A DNA stretch of 64,000 bases from Lactarius indigo (lineage: Eukaryota > Basidiomycota > Agaricomycetes > Russulales > Russulaceae): NCBI GenBank assembly GCA_025766275.1, contig JAFKAC010000022.1, forward strand, positions 744,001-808,000, in the 5' to 3' direction. This document shows positions 47,561 to 58,243 of the stretch, piece after piece. The stretch's first letter is position 1; every line of letters begins with the position of its first letter. The position numbers and the translations under genes were made by a program. Under the pieces are notes generated by a model, which was given only the letters and a program-made list of their open reading frames with translations, was not told the origin of the DNA and searched no databases.

Positions 47561-48085
47561 GTTTCCCACAGGTTTATTTCGTTTTATTTCGTTAGTATCG
47601 TAGATTAACGAACGTCAGATAATATGTACGTTATTCTATAACTTTTTTAGTTAAAAATATGTTTTGTTCGAGTACCAGCGTTAGAGTCCTTAAAGAATCG
47701 GATAAAAACGATATGAATCGAATCGAATGGGCCCAGCTATGGGCGTTTTTCAGCCGATTTCAAACGAAGCAAATTGACAAGCATTATTTATTTTCGATTC
47801 GATTCGATTAAGGCGCCTATTACAATCGATGATAATACAGTCTACAGCTCTATCGGATAAGCAACAACAGTTAAAGCACTCCAGACGCGGCAGAGATCCT
47901 AAGGAAGTGGAGGTCCGGTCACAAGTAGAAACACAGGGTCCATAGGTGAGGCGTGCAGCGGTGGGACGAGTGTGAAGACGAGAGATCAGGAATCCGAGAG
48001 ACGATAGACGAGAGGGCAAGAGACAAGAGACAAGAGACTAGCACCAGAATCGGTCTTGTGTTGAGCAAGACGACAACGGAGCTTC
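47561..48085. other. Left subterminal region of the Tnp2 element
   Basis: AT-rich, no gene. It has short repeated motifs: TTTATTTCG repeated near 47573-47595 and an inverted pair GAATCGAATCGAAT (47715-47728) with ATTCGATTCGATT (47797-47809). Such subterminal repeats are typical binding sites of transposon-encoded DNA-binding proteins. Confidence 0.55.
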
Positions 48086-48125
48086 TTAAGTTCCGTTGGT
48101 CACGCCGGTGCCCTTCTTTGCGGCC

Positions 48126-48130
48126 GTCTT
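48126..48130. repeat. 5-bp target-site duplication of the Copia element (GTCTT), left
   Basis: GTCTT, pairs with 53667-53671. Confidence 0.92.
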
Positions 48131-48388
48131 TATTAAATCCTAGACGTTCCTCCTCAGCGTATGTGACAAACGAGCTGACATTCGATTACAAACCTAGACG
48201 TTCTGCGTATGGTGTAATTAAGTAATAGGGTATATGCGGGTGTAAACGCGGACTTACCCTCCTCAGCGTACGTGACAAACGAGCTGAGGGGGAAAAAGGT
48301 ATCGTACGAGATAATATATGAGTTGTGTTTATGGATTCCAGTATGCAAACAGACGTCATCTGAGTCCAAATACTCTTCGGCTTTCACA
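48131..48388 (-). repeat. 3' LTR of the Copia element
   Basis: 258 bp; differs from the 5' LTR at two sites (around 48162 and 48360). Confidence 0.93.
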
Positions 48389-48407
48389 CTCCCCCTCAGC
48401 GCAAACC

Positions 48408-51400
48408 TCAGTTCAGCGCTGACTCTTTATCATCACGGGCATCCCGTACTCCCAGGAAACCGCGCAGCTCAATGAACCGCGGGCCTGGTAGAGCCTTCGT
48501 CAAGGCATCGGCAATGTTGGCCGCTGACGCGATCTGACCGACCACAATCTCGTCGCGTTCCACGCGCTCGCGAATCCAGTGATATTGTACGTCTAGATGT
48601 TTCGCGCGGTTGTGGAATGCCTGATCGGCGGACAGCAGGACGGCAGCAGAGTTGTCGCACAGAAGGGGGGTAGCATGTTCTGACGCGTAGCCCAGTTCGC
48701 GTAGCAGTGTCCGTAGCCATACGAGCTCACGCCCAGCTTCTGACACGGCCATGTATTCGGCTGCGCACGTGGAGTCGGCTATGGTGTCCTGCTTCTTTGA
48801 CGACCAAGAGATGGCTCCGCTTCCCAATGAGAAGCAGTACCCCGCGACTGAGCGTCGTCCTTCATGGCCGGGCTCATTAGCGTAGTCAGAGTCACTGTAC
48901 CCAAGTAGCGTCGGTGTGTCTGATGATCCGCCAAGAGTCAGTGTCATGTCGCGCGTTCCCTTCAGGTAGCGGACGACTCGGACAGCAGCTTGCCAGTGGG
49001 CCTCGCGATAGCAGTCCAGGAATCGAGACAGCTTGCTGACTGCAAACATAATGTCTGGTCTGCTGCCCGTGGCGACGTACATCAGCGAGCCGACAAGAGA
49101 TCGGTATGGGAGGGTGGCTAGTCTTTCGCGTTCGCTTTCCTCGACAGGTTCTCGTGGATCGGGGCGTGTTAGGAGGGTGCCGTGTGCCATGGGTGTGTTA
49201 ACTGGTTTGGCGTCGCTCTGTCCATATGTGGTTACAATTTTGTCTATGAGGGCGGTTTGGCTTAGCGCGATCGTTTTGGTGGTCCGGTTTCGGCGAAGTG
49301 CGATACCGACTACAAGTTTGGCCTCCCCCAGCGCGCTGATCTGCCAAGCCGATTCCAAGCTCTGCTGAAAGTCCTCCGCCTCCGCGTCGCTTGATGACAC
49401 AGCCAGCATGTCGTCGACATGTACCACGACGACGGATACCTCACCGGTGTTAGACTGGCGGTAGTATACGCACCATTCGCATTCGGAACGCGTGAAGCCC
49501 CAGCTTAGGAAAGATGCGTGAAGGGCCCGGTTCCAGATCCGAGACGACTGGCGCATGCCATAGAGGCTGCGGACTAGCTTCCAGACGTGGTCCTTGTTGC
49601 CTGCGTCAGTGAATCCAGGGGGTTGTTCCATGTATTGCACCTCCGCGTCAGGCAGGACACCGTTGAGGAAAGCGGTTTTCACGTCGTATTGACGGATGCA
49701 CCAGTCTTTGGATGCCGCGATGTGTAGGACGGCGCGCATGGACTCAAGGCGTGCTGTAGGTGACGTGACTTTGCTGAAGTCTTTCCCCCATACTTGTTGA
49801 AAGCCTTTGGCGACCCACCGCACCTTGTGTCGCACTGGGACATTGTTTTCGTCGCGTTTTAAGCGACAGACAAACTTGCCGCGAAGAATGCTGCGGTTAG
49901 CTGGGACTTCCGAGCGCGGCACGAGCTTGTAGACTTCCATGTCCTGGAGGCTGTTCAGCTCTGCGCAGGCGCCGTCGAGCCATTTTTCTCGGTCGGCTGA
50001 GGCAAGCGCTTCTGACCAGCTTGGTGCGTCAGGGTCCTCAACATCTACGAGGAGCGCAGAGTCTACTTGCTCCCCCGTGGCGTCGCTTGGGGTGGGGTTT
50101 TTGGCAGCAGCGCGGCGAGACGCTGCTTCGCGGACCTGCTCCAGTGCCCGTGCGGTTGCTCTCCCGTGAGCGAGTCCATCATTGGTGTCCGCCCTGGGAA
50201 GAACGGGGAATCGTTCCCGGGTGGATCGCCTAGGGTTGCTTGTGACTGCTTCCGCAGTCGCAGGAGGAGACGCACCTTCTGGCGGCGATGGTGAGGCATC
50301 GCAGACAGCCAGTTGGGGTGTTGGGGTGATGCCTTCAGCCCTGTCTGGAGAAGCACTGGTGGGGGGCACAGGGTTGGATAGGCGAGACTGGTCGCTGAGG
50401 TGCTCGACGAAAGTGACGTGGTATGAGTCAGCAACGCGACCAGTTTGCCTATGCCAGCACCTGTACGCCTTCGCGTTTGGTGCATAGCCGATCAGGGTAC
50501 ACTCGGTGGATCTAGCGGCAATCTTCGGGTTGTTTCCACTGATCGGGACATATGCGCGGCAGCCGATTTCGCGGAGGTGGGACAGGGAGGGCTTTGTCCC
50601 GAACCAAAGTTCATGCGGCGTGCGTCCATTCGCTGAGGTCGACGCGGTAAGGGTGGAAAGGTAGGAGGCAGTCATCATGAATTCGTCCCACATGTTTAAG
50701 GGGGCATCGCAGGCCAGACGCATGGCTCGTGCTTTGTTCATGAGGGTATGGTGTAGTCGCTCGACGCGGCCGTTTTGGGCGGATGTATGTGGCGCTGTCA
50801 GTTGGTGTGTTATGCCTCGCTCAGCGCACCAGCGTGCCATTTCGTTTGAACGTAGCTCGCCATTGTCGGTGACTAGGTAGCATAGTTTCTCATCTGACTG
50901 AGTTTCTGCCGCAAGTAGCCATTCGCGCAGTGCACGCGCGGCGTCTGACTTAGCTCTGAGCAATCTCGTCCAGTGGTAACCGGAGAAATCATCGATGATA
51001 TTCATGATGTAGAGACATCCAGAACGTGAGGCTACTGATTGGGGTCCCGCCAGATCCACATAAACACGACCAAGCCGCCTACTCGCTTTGTTGCCCTCGC
51101 GGTGTCGCGGTACAGCATGGTGAGTCTGTTTCCCGCGAATGCAAGCGTCACAAGCCTGCGGCGTGGGTGACAGGTCAATTGGCATACCTGCAACGACGTC
51201 GCCTCGCGCCATATCAAGTATGGTGCAGAAGTTAGCGTGGCCTAGACGACGATGCCAGGTTTCCAAGTTGGGTTTCGCAGAAAGGGTGACGAGTGCAAGG
51301 GATGTTGGTGGAAAGGAAGGCGTTTGAATGGAGCCGGGGAGAGAGTATAGGTGGGACAGGTTCTTCGCGCAACTGACTATTTCGTGACCTGACACCCGGT

Positions 51401-53189
51401 CGAAGATGTGGCAGTGCCCATCGTCAAAGCTCAGTCGGTAGCCGGACTCGTCAAGTCGGCTGATTGATACAAGACGGACTCCAGCTTCGGGCGCGTAGAG
51501 AGTGTCTCGAAGAACCAAGCGAGCTTGGTTTCCCGGGATCAGGATCTCGATGGTGCCGATCCCAATGGCGGACACCGAGGAGTTCCCGACGCCCAGGATT
51601 TGCCGGGGCTTGATGGAAGTCAGGGTTGTGAAGTCTGCGCGGACACAAGAAATGTGGGTAGAGGCTCCAGAGTCAAGATAGAGCGGCAAGTCAGAAGGTC
51701 TGTGAGCGAGCAGAGACGTTTCTGTGGAGGCGAGGAGGCAGGTAGCCGTGTCGACGAGTGTGTTGTCCGCATCTCCACCCCAGTCTGGGTTGGTGTTTCC
51801 GACAGCCCAGTCCGAGTACTCCCCCTGATCGGCGGCGATCATCGCACTCTCGATGTCTGCTAGCGCAGCTTTTGCCGGGGTTTGGACCGGCTTGTATTTG
51901 ACGCCGCCGATCCAGACTGATCCGTCGTTGTCGACTTTTAGGAGAGTGCTGTTGGGGTTGTCATGTGGGCGGGTGCGCAATGCGTCCCGTGCTGCGCGCT
52001 GGCGTGTGATGGCATCGAGCGCTGATTGGCCGGCCATTTTTCCACCGGGTGATATGCAGAAGTCGATGGTGTGGCCGGATTTCTTGCAGTTGGGACATAT
52101 TGTGGCGCGCGGTGGGATGCTGGCTGGCAGTGCAATGGGTGCCTGCGGGTGGAGGGAGGGGAACGCGAGCGGCTCTGGGGTCTGGGTTGCCTGTAGCTCA
52201 TAGAAGTAGTGTAGCCGGCTTTCCATGGCTTCCAGCGTAATGGTGCCGTCCATTAGGGCCGGAGCAAGCGCCTCGTGGACCGACGGATGCGTCGTTCTAA
52301 GGTTGATTAGGCTGAAGAGGATAGCTAGCTTAGTGACGTCGACGGGGCCAATCTTTTCCGCACGATCGATGAGATCGCGGAGGTAGGCCATAGTCACATC
52401 ACAGTTGTCTGAGTTGTTGTCGAACCGCACTTGCGTCATCTTCTGAATGAGCTGGATTTGTGCTAGGCCGCTGCGTTTTTCATGGCGTCGACGTAGCGTG
52501 TCGTATGCTTCTGCGGAGGTGTCACAGGCCGCGATGCATTGAACCTCCGAGGTGTAGACGTGGTCCCATATGAATCCGAGGACCATGCGGTCATTGCCAA
52601 CCCAGTTAGTGTGTCCCGAGGGGTCCTCCGCATATCGCGGGCACCTGAGCAGGCCACGCGGATATACGTCGAGTTGTCCCATGCTGAGTGAGCTGATCAG
52701 TTTCCGAGACCATTCCAGCCAGTTGCTTGCGCCGAGTGAGAGTATGAGGCCCGGTGGCCACGGTGGTACACCGGACATTGTTTTCTCTTTGATTGATGGC
52801 GGTCGCGGCGCGAGCGGTGGGCGATGTCGGCGGGGTGGGGGTGAAAGCTCGTCAGATGATGAAGTAATGGTGTGTACGGTGCGATGGGAGGTGCGCGGGC
52901 GGCGGATGTGAGGTGGTGTCGCATGTAGGGGAAAGCGGATGGGGGGTGGCGTCACACGAGTTGCATGCACGGAAGGGACTCGGAAAGGATTCCTGCTGGT
53001 TTCGGCGTTGCTAACTGCACGGTTTTCGGCCGCCCTGCGCCGCGATAGTTCCGAGAGGTGTGTGAGGGAGCTGTCGGAGGGACTGTCCCACATAGACATA
53101 GCGATGATCTGAAGTGGACGGGGAACGAGGCGAGCGAAGATCTGATAAGACAGAGGTGGACGATGGTCCGACAAGACAGCAGAGGACAA
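48408..53189 (-). CDS. Copia gag-pol polyprotein (1593 codons)
   Basis: One frame for all functions, as usual in Ty1/Copia. Gag-like N-terminal half, zinc knuckle CPNCKKSGHTIDFC, aspartic protease YLDSGASTHIS, integrase zinc domain (HRRLGHANF ... CDACIRGKQTH), catalytic Asp in VYVDLAG and YLVTDNGE and Glu after SAQNGRVERLH, then reverse transcriptase with KTAFLNGVL and HVDDMLAVS, and RNase H with SDSDYAN, ADSTCAAEYMA and DNSAAVLL. The domain order protease-integrase-RT-RNase H defines Copia. The first ATG at 53189 lies within the tandem-repeat leader; the internal MSGVPPWPPGL is an alternative start. It is the only mobile polyprotein in the window without visible damage. Confidence 0.94.
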   Translation of the reverse strand: MSSAVLSDHRPPLSYQIFARLVPRPLQIIAMSMWDSPSDSSLTHLSELSRRRAAENRAVSNAETSRNPFRVPSVHATRVTPPPIRFPLHATPPHIRRPRTSHRTVHTITSSSDELSPPPRRHRPPLAPRPPSIKEKTMSGVPPWPPGLILSLGASNWLEWSRKLISSLSMGQLDVYPRGLLRCPRYAEDPSGHTNWVGNDRMVLGFIWDHVYTSEVQCIAACDTSAEAYDTLRRRHEKRSGLAQIQLIQKMTQVRFDNNSDNCDVTMAYLRDLIDRAEKIGPVDVTKLAILFSLINLRTTHPSVHEALAPALMDGTITLEAMESRLHYFYELQATQTPEPLAFPSLHPQAPIALPASIPPRATICPNCKKSGHTIDFCISPGGKMAGQSALDAITRQRAARDALRTRPHDNPNSTLLKVDNDGSVWIGGVKYKPVQTPAKAALADIESAMIAADQGEYSDWAVGNTNPDWGGDADNTLVDTATCLLASTETSLLAHRPSDLPLYLDSGASTHISCVRADFTTLTSIKPRQILGVGNSSVSAIGIGTIEILIPGNQARLVLRDTLYAPEAGVRLVSISRLDESGYRLSFDDGHCHIFDRVSGHEIVSCAKNLSHLYSLPGSIQTPSFPPTSLALVTLSAKPNLETWHRRLGHANFCTILDMARGDVVAGMPIDLSPTPQACDACIRGKQTHHAVPRHREGNKASRRLGRVYVDLAGPQSVASRSGCLYIMNIIDDFSGYHWTRLLRAKSDAARALREWLLAAETQSDEKLCYLVTDNGELRSNEMARWCAERGITHQLTAPHTSAQNGRVERLHHTLMNKARAMRLACDAPLNMWDEFMMTASYLSTLTASTSANGRTPHELWFGTKPSLSHLREIGCRAYVPISGNNPKIAARSTECTLIGYAPNAKAYRCWHRQTGRVADSYHVTFVEHLSDQSRLSNPVPPTSASPDRAEGITPTPQLAVCDASPSPPEGASPPATAEAVTSNPRRSTRERFPVLPRADTNDGLAHGRATARALEQVREAASRRAAAKNPTPSDATGEQVDSALLVDVEDPDAPSWSEALASADREKWLDGACAELNSLQDMEVYKLVPRSEVPANRSILRGKFVCRLKRDENNVPVRHKVRWVAKGFQQVWGKDFSKVTSPTARLESMRAVLHIAASKDWCIRQYDVKTAFLNGVLPDAEVQYMEQPPGFTDAGNKDHVWKLVRSLYGMRQSSRIWNRALHASFLSWGFTRSECEWCVYYRQSNTGEVSVVVVHVDDMLAVSSSDAEAEDFQQSLESAWQISALGEAKLVVGIALRRNRTTKTIALSQTALIDKIVTTYGQSDAKPVNTPMAHGTLLTRPDPREPVEESERERLATLPYRSLVGSLMYVATGSRPDIMFAVSKLSRFLDCYREAHWQAAVRVVRYLKGTRDMTLTLGGSSDTPTLLGYSDSDYANEPGHEGRRSVAGYCFSLGSGAISWSSKKQDTIADSTCAAEYMAVSEAGRELVWLRTLLRELGYASEHATPLLCDNSAAVLLSADQAFHNRAKHLDVQYHWIRERVERDEIVVGQIASAANIADALTKALPGPRFIELRGFLGVRDARDDKESALN

Positions 53190-53285
53190 TGGTTCGATGA
53201 GGGAACGGTGGACGATGGTCCGACAAGATAACAGAGGACAATGGTCCGATCAGACAACAGGGGACGATGGTCCAAAGATGAGGTA
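53155..53285 (-). repeat. Tandem ~30-bp repeats in the Copia leader / extreme gag N-terminus
   Basis: About four degenerate units alternating GGACGATGGTCCGACAAGA and GGACAATGGTCCGATCAGA on the + strand. Because the first ATG falls here, the repeats could code for the N-terminus or simply be leader. Confidence 0.7.
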
Positions 53286-53397
53286 GAAGAACAGGGCAAA
53301 CAGGCAAGGCGTTGGGATACACGAGATGTAGCGCGTCGGGGAAAAGGCGGAGCGCGATAAAGTTGAACTCAGTTTGCGGCCTAAGCAGGAACAGGAT

Positions 53398-53408
53398 GGC
53401 CCATAACC
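53398..53408 (-). other. Possible Copia primer-binding site
   Basis: Directly next to the 5' LTR the minus strand reads GGTTATGGGCC. This resembles the complement of the anticodon arm of initiator tRNA-Met, the half-tRNA primer used by Drosophila copia and some relatives. One mismatch, so tentative. Confidence 0.45.
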
Positions 53409-53666
53409 TATTAAATCCTAGACGTTCCTCCTCAGCGTACGTGACAAACGAGCTGACATTCGATTACAAACCTAGACGTTCTGCGTATGGTGTAATTAAG
53501 TAATAGGGTATATGCGGGTGTAAACGCGGACTTACCCTCCTCAGCGTACGTGACAAACGAGCTGAGGGGGAAAAAGGTATCGTACGAGATAATATATGAG
53601 TTGTGTTTATGGATTCCAGTATGCAAACAGACGTCATCCGAGTCCAAATACTCTTCGGCTTTCACA
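53409..53666 (-). repeat. 5' LTR of the Copia element
   Basis: 258 bp, minus strand TGTGAAAGCC to TTTAATA; followed outside by GTCTT. Confidence 0.93.
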
Positions 53667-56092
53667 GTCTTGACCTTCCTCTGCCATGGTGGGGCTGTGA
53701 GTAGGGCTGATACGAAGGAATGAATACGTTGAACTTACTGCTGCGACTTGTGCGGCACGGAGTTCCTTCTTGAACAGCTAATGGAAAAATTGAGACAATT
53801 GTGAGTAGTTTGTGTGTGCGACACCCCCACACAACGTGCGTACCTCTTTGTCGGCTTCCGAGAGTGTTTTGAAATACGAATCGAATTCGTGCAGGAGGCC
53901 TTGTCCACCGGGTTGGGTTGTGTTCCACTGGCGCATGCATATATTCCTGTAGATGCGATCAGTGTGAGGAGCGTGGTGTATGTTCGACTTACTTTATGGA
54001 ATTGCCCCCGGTGGGCTCTGCCATGGCATCGGCCTTCTTCTGCCTTTTGGATGACGCTGTCGACGCGTCGCTTTCGGTAGTCCTTTTCTTACCTTTAGTC
54101 CTGGAAGTAGTGTTGTCGGCAGTTTCTTCGGAGGGCAATGACTGGGTGTTGCAATCATTACGACCGGTGTCGCTGTCGGTTGCTATGCGGACCGCGTCGG
54201 ACGTCGGGTTATTCGCGCGGCCCAGTGTGAGCCTGACTCGGGGTAGGTTGGATGTGGTCGTCGCTGCACTCCCTGGAGCGGGCATATCCTCTGCGTCAGG
54301 GGCATTGTTGGACGAGTTTGTCTCCGGGGGGGGTGGGTTATTCGGGCCTGGTCCACTTTGCGGGGCAGGGGCACTAGAGGTACACGTGAGTGGATGAAGA
54401 TGGATGATAGGGAGAGGGGTACAATGGGTCGATCACCACCGACGATGGAGCGGTACGCCTGTCCGTGATCTTAAATCGGGGCATTAGACTCGAAAGGGTG
54501 TATAAGTGAGCTCCTACGTACCGAAGCGTTCGAAGAGGGAGATGCCCCTTGGGTTCCAGAATTTCCTGGCTCACCCTCGACATCACCGTTGCCATCAGCT
54601 GGGCTCAGTTCTCCGGCGTTGTTGTTGTTGTCGCTGTCGCCGGCGGGACTTTGTTCTTCCGCGTCGCCGTCGTTATCGTTGTTGTCCCTGGCAGGGCTTT
54701 GTTCTTCCGCGTTGCTTTCTTCTCCTGCGGGGCTCGGTCCCTCTATGTTGGCGTCATCGCTCTCTGTACCCAGTTCTTGGGTTGAGCCTGTATATAACTG
54801 CCTCAGTACATAGGGATTGTATGGAAAGAGACGTACCAGTTTCGGGAGTCTGCGTCGCGTCCTCCTTCGCCACGGCAAACCTGTTGCGGTGCCAAGAGGG
54901 GTATGATCGCGTGGACCATTCCCATAATTTCCATTCCCCGTCGTCGCAGAGGAGGAGGAAGTCATGGGCTTTGTCCGCGAGCATCATCCGGGAATACCAC
55001 TCCCATGCTTTCATGGTAATCCCGCCCCATGTTGGAGGGGCCATGCCATCCTCGTCGAGGGTGGCCCAAAGCATACGCGCCTTGCGACTCATATCCGCTA
55101 TCACGTCTGCATCGACTGGCGTGCCGTCTTCGTTTTCCAGATAAGGGTGGGCTACATGGATGTCGTCATTGGGATCTTTGTTGGGATCTTTGTCTTTGCG
55201 TGGGCGACCCCGCTTTCCCTTTTGCCGCGCGGATGTCGCATTGCCGTCCGTCTCGCCTCGTTTAGCATTACCTTTCTTCGCCGACATACAGCGGAAGTCC
55301 TTCTTCGTCCATTGGACAACTGTCGGATAGTCTGTGCGCTTGCGGAGTGCCGGCTTTGCTGGGACTGTCCCGGTTCTGAGGCTGGAGAGTACGCCGTTTA
55401 TATGCCCACCTGAGGTACTCTCGTGATACTCTTTGGCGAAAAGTTTGATTGCTCCTCTGGGTAATATATAGTGAGGCGTACACCCGGAAAAAAATAAATA
55501 ATACATAAATGTTTGCGTACTTGAGTGCATTGATTTCGACCTTCAGAACCTGGTTCTCCTCCTTCAGATCGTCGTTCTCCTTTGTCTTAATGGCGAGGGC
55601 TTCTTCAAGCTTTGTGATTTCCATGGCCCTCTTCTCCGAGGTCATCTGGATGCGTATGAAGTGGCCGCTGTTCTCGAGCATCTTTACAGATGCGTTCGAG
55701 ATCACTTCCTCTAGATCAGGTGACTTGTATTGTGTCAGCGTCCTCAATCCAAATAGAGTAAGTCGGACTCACGTAATTGGACCCCATATGCGAGCGCGGT
55801 CGCTCGGAGCCAGAGTCATATTGCCGATGGGAATGGGGATTGATAGGAAAATCCCCGTGGTTCCCAATTAGTGCTGGATCGATATTGGACGTGAAGGTAT
55901 AAGAAGCAGTGGACATGTGAGAACTGCGGGGGAGAGACGGCGGAAGGGAGACGGCGGAAAAAAAAGAGAAGGCGGAAAAGAAGAGGAAAAAGATTACGTG
56001 TATATGATAGCTTTGGTTATATTTGGCTCCCTGGTATGTATCGACTTAGACAATTCTGTGCCGCATACACCTGCCTCTGTCCATTTGTATTC

Positions 56093-56634
56093 ATGGCCCC
56101 AGTCAATCGCTCCGATGTTCACGTCCTCCGTGCACTACACGAGGCCACTTTGCAAGACCTTCTGCACGCTAAGAATGATGCTGTAATCAGGCTGATCAGC
56201 GAACGTAACACTGCTCTTTACGAACGGTATCTCGCTCCCTTACTAATGTCTCCTCGGAAATCTGAGCTCTAGTCGGTATTCTCTCTGCTTCTGGAGGCAA
56301 AGGCTGGGCGGTTCCCCGATCGAGTACTCGTATCACGACTTCATTACCCCGCCTAATCCGCCGCTCCCGTATATCGTGGTCGACCATGGCTCCGCTGCCC
56401 CTGCCCGCATCCTCCAGTTCCATGTCACCCGCCCGCAGTGGGCGTACTATCCTCCAGATGTGAGTGACAACTCTTTCATATATGTTGATTACATTGATTT
56501 ATCTACAGAGGCGACTTTTCGATGCATGCACCCAAACCAACGACGACCCGGATGCAACTCTTGTCGAAATCAACCAATCCACAATCGACCCAGAGGCAGT
56601 CACTAGAAAGAGGAAACGTTCTGTGTCGGCTTAG
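56093..56634 (+). CDS. Small unknown gene carried by the Tnp2 element, 148 aa
   Basis: Three exons with consensus splice sites: 56093-56226, 56273-56459, 56509-56634. They sum to 447 nt in one frame, which supports the model although I do not recognise the protein. The N-terminus is helical and charged (HVLRALHEATLQDLL, AVIRLISERNTALYER), the middle is aromatic and Pro-rich (YSYHDFITPPNPPLPYIVV, FHVTRPQWAYYPPD), the C-terminus is basic (TRKRKRSVSA), possibly a nuclear signal. It starts 176 bp from the divergent AT-hook gene and its stop lies 31 bp from the convergent Tnp2 stop. A role as a transposition cofactor is only inferred from position. Confidence 0.7.
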
Positions 56635-56832
56635 ATACCAAATAAAAACGGCTGTATTCTGTTAACTACACCGAATCGTCGTCATCGTCGAACAATTCAC
56701 CGTTAGAGAAGTGTGCGAGATCTATGAACGCGTGACGCATTAGGGAGAACTTCCCAGTCTCTGAGATCCTCCCGTCTTTGCTGGCCCGCATCTCGGGGAA
56801 CATGGAAACGACTGATAATATTGCCGTGACTG

Positions 56833-57460
56833 TGTTGATAAGTGACCCTTGCGCACTTAGCGGCTCACACGGACCGGACTTGCAGCATGGACTGCTTTAG
56901 ATTAGATATACAGGACCTGTAGATTAGATACTATTTGATCTGTACAATCTGGACTTATCATTGCGTCACATATGACATCACTGTACTTCTAATGACATCA
57001 TACATCCGGACTCTGCGTTGTATAACACCTTTGTACTTTCCTTTGTTCCCTACTTAGTGTTATCTTTATTATGATGTCAGTATGATATCATCTAGTTCTG
57101 GACTCTTCTTGTTCTCCTCTCCCTTGTTCTCAAAGCGTCCACTCTTTTGTCCCCTTTGTAGAACAATAGCACCCTTGTATTCTGTGACTAGCGTTACTTA
57201 CCTTGTACTACTGTCACCCTCTGTAGGAGTATAAGTAGAGTACCATGTACGCTCCTGGTCCACATCAGTTCTCACTGTTTGTGTGCCAGGTAAGCTCCCT
57301 TCTCTTCAATGTAACAACATCAGTTCTCACTGTTTGTGTGCCAGACACCCTCTCTGTTTCACTACAAGACTCACCCTCTGCTGCTTACCAGTTGCACCCT
57401 ATATCTCACCACAGACCTTTTGCCCTCTGTGAGTATAGGTTCTTCTTGTGCTGTTCATCA
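56833..57460 (+). mobile_element. Solo LTR 1 (628 bp) inside the Tnp2 gene
   Basis: Starts TGTTGATAAG, ends TTCATCA, flanked by GACTG on both sides (56828-56832 and 57461-57465). Contains a TATA-like AGTATAAGTAG and a 28-bp direct repeat (57262-57289 and 57317-57344). Removing it with one GACTG gives a continuous Tnp2 reading frame (VIIPVTAILSVVSMFPEM). Parent element not in the window. Confidence 0.87.
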
Positions 57461-58243
57461 GACTGGGATGATCACGAGCCCCTCCGACCCCGACCCAGGC
57501 TCACTCAAGTATACCGTTCCACTCGAATCCAAAAGCACCTCCGCGTCTGGTACCGAGAATAGAGAGACCATAGCGAGGGGGTACTGAGCTTCCCCAAAGC
57601 GAATGTAAAAGTAGAATTGGACATTTCCGATTCGCGTCCCTCCCTCTCGTTTGATCTACAGTAAATACGTCAACGTCAGAAGTCCACATCTTCTATGAGT
57701 TAGCACATAACCCTACCTCAACGCAAGATGTCCGGCGGAGCTTCATAGTGACATTGGATTCGTGCCATACCGAGCGTGCCATCTGTCCATTGGGGAGGCG
57801 CAGCTTCGCCCAGCGACAGACACCATTTGGCCACGAGTCGACGTTTGGCCACCCCTGTCCCCTCCAATATACCTTGAAGACTGCATGCTCGTCTGTGGAC
57901 AACGGAGATGGGAATTCTTCGCAGCAGGGTAGGAAGACATATCCGCCTTTGAATTCACGAATGTGGCGGGTTGACTGTCTGTTGCTACAGCCGACTTCGA
58001 ATTTGATCCGAGGAAACCGGGCACAGAGCGAGTTGACTTGTGCACATATTACAGCTCGTTGAGTGAGATTCGCGAACAAATCACGATCTTGGCGGATTTC
58101 TCAACCAAGATTGCTGATCGCAGTCTCCAACGTCCACTGGGCATAGCATGCCAATGGCCCGATCCGGAACGTTTCTGGCCCCATGTGAGTCAGCAAATGT
58201 ATACTGTGTCGCACGAAGTGTAAGCGTGATTCCATCCTCTGAT

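Larger units (their letters stand above)
48131..53666 (-). mobile_element. Ty1/Copia LTR retrotransposon, 5,536 bp, apparently intact
   Basis: 258-bp LTRs (48131-48388 and 53409-53666) starting TGTGAAAGCC on the minus strand, with two differences. A single uninterrupted gag-pol frame lies between them. Polypurine tract GAGGGGGAG lies just before the 3' LTR (minus strand, 48397-48389). The LTR ends in TTTAATA, not the usual CA. Flanking duplication GTCTT. High LTR identity and the open frame suggest recent, possibly autonomous insertion. Confidence 0.95.
48086..55916 (-). pseudogene. Accessory gene of the Tnp2 element (coiled coil plus AT-hook), last exon split by Copia
   Basis: I do not recognise the family. 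ATG 55916. Exons that join in frame: 55773-55916, 55521-55723, 54837-55456, 54522-54787. They give a coiled coil (ITKLEEALAIKTKENDDLKE), a conserved-looking core (AIKLFAKEYHE, MKAWEWYSRMML), an AT-hook KRGRPRKDK and an acidic repeat (EEQSPAGD). A Ser/Pro part at about 53989-54376 with NLS-like KGKKRT and KRQKK follows, but I could not join it in phase. Further exons read EFDSYFKTLSEADKE and LFKKELRAAQVAA. A final basic exon, RKVKTAAKKGTGVTNGT, ends TAA at 48088-48086 and is split by the Copia element at its GTCTT duplication. Probably a nuclear DNA-binding helper. Divergent from the 148-aa gene. Confidence 0.6.

Noticed and set aside
47750..48019. Minus-strand 89-codon frame in the left end of the Tnp2 element
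   Set aside because: Lies in AT-rich subterminal repeats, no domain, not joined to the accessory gene.
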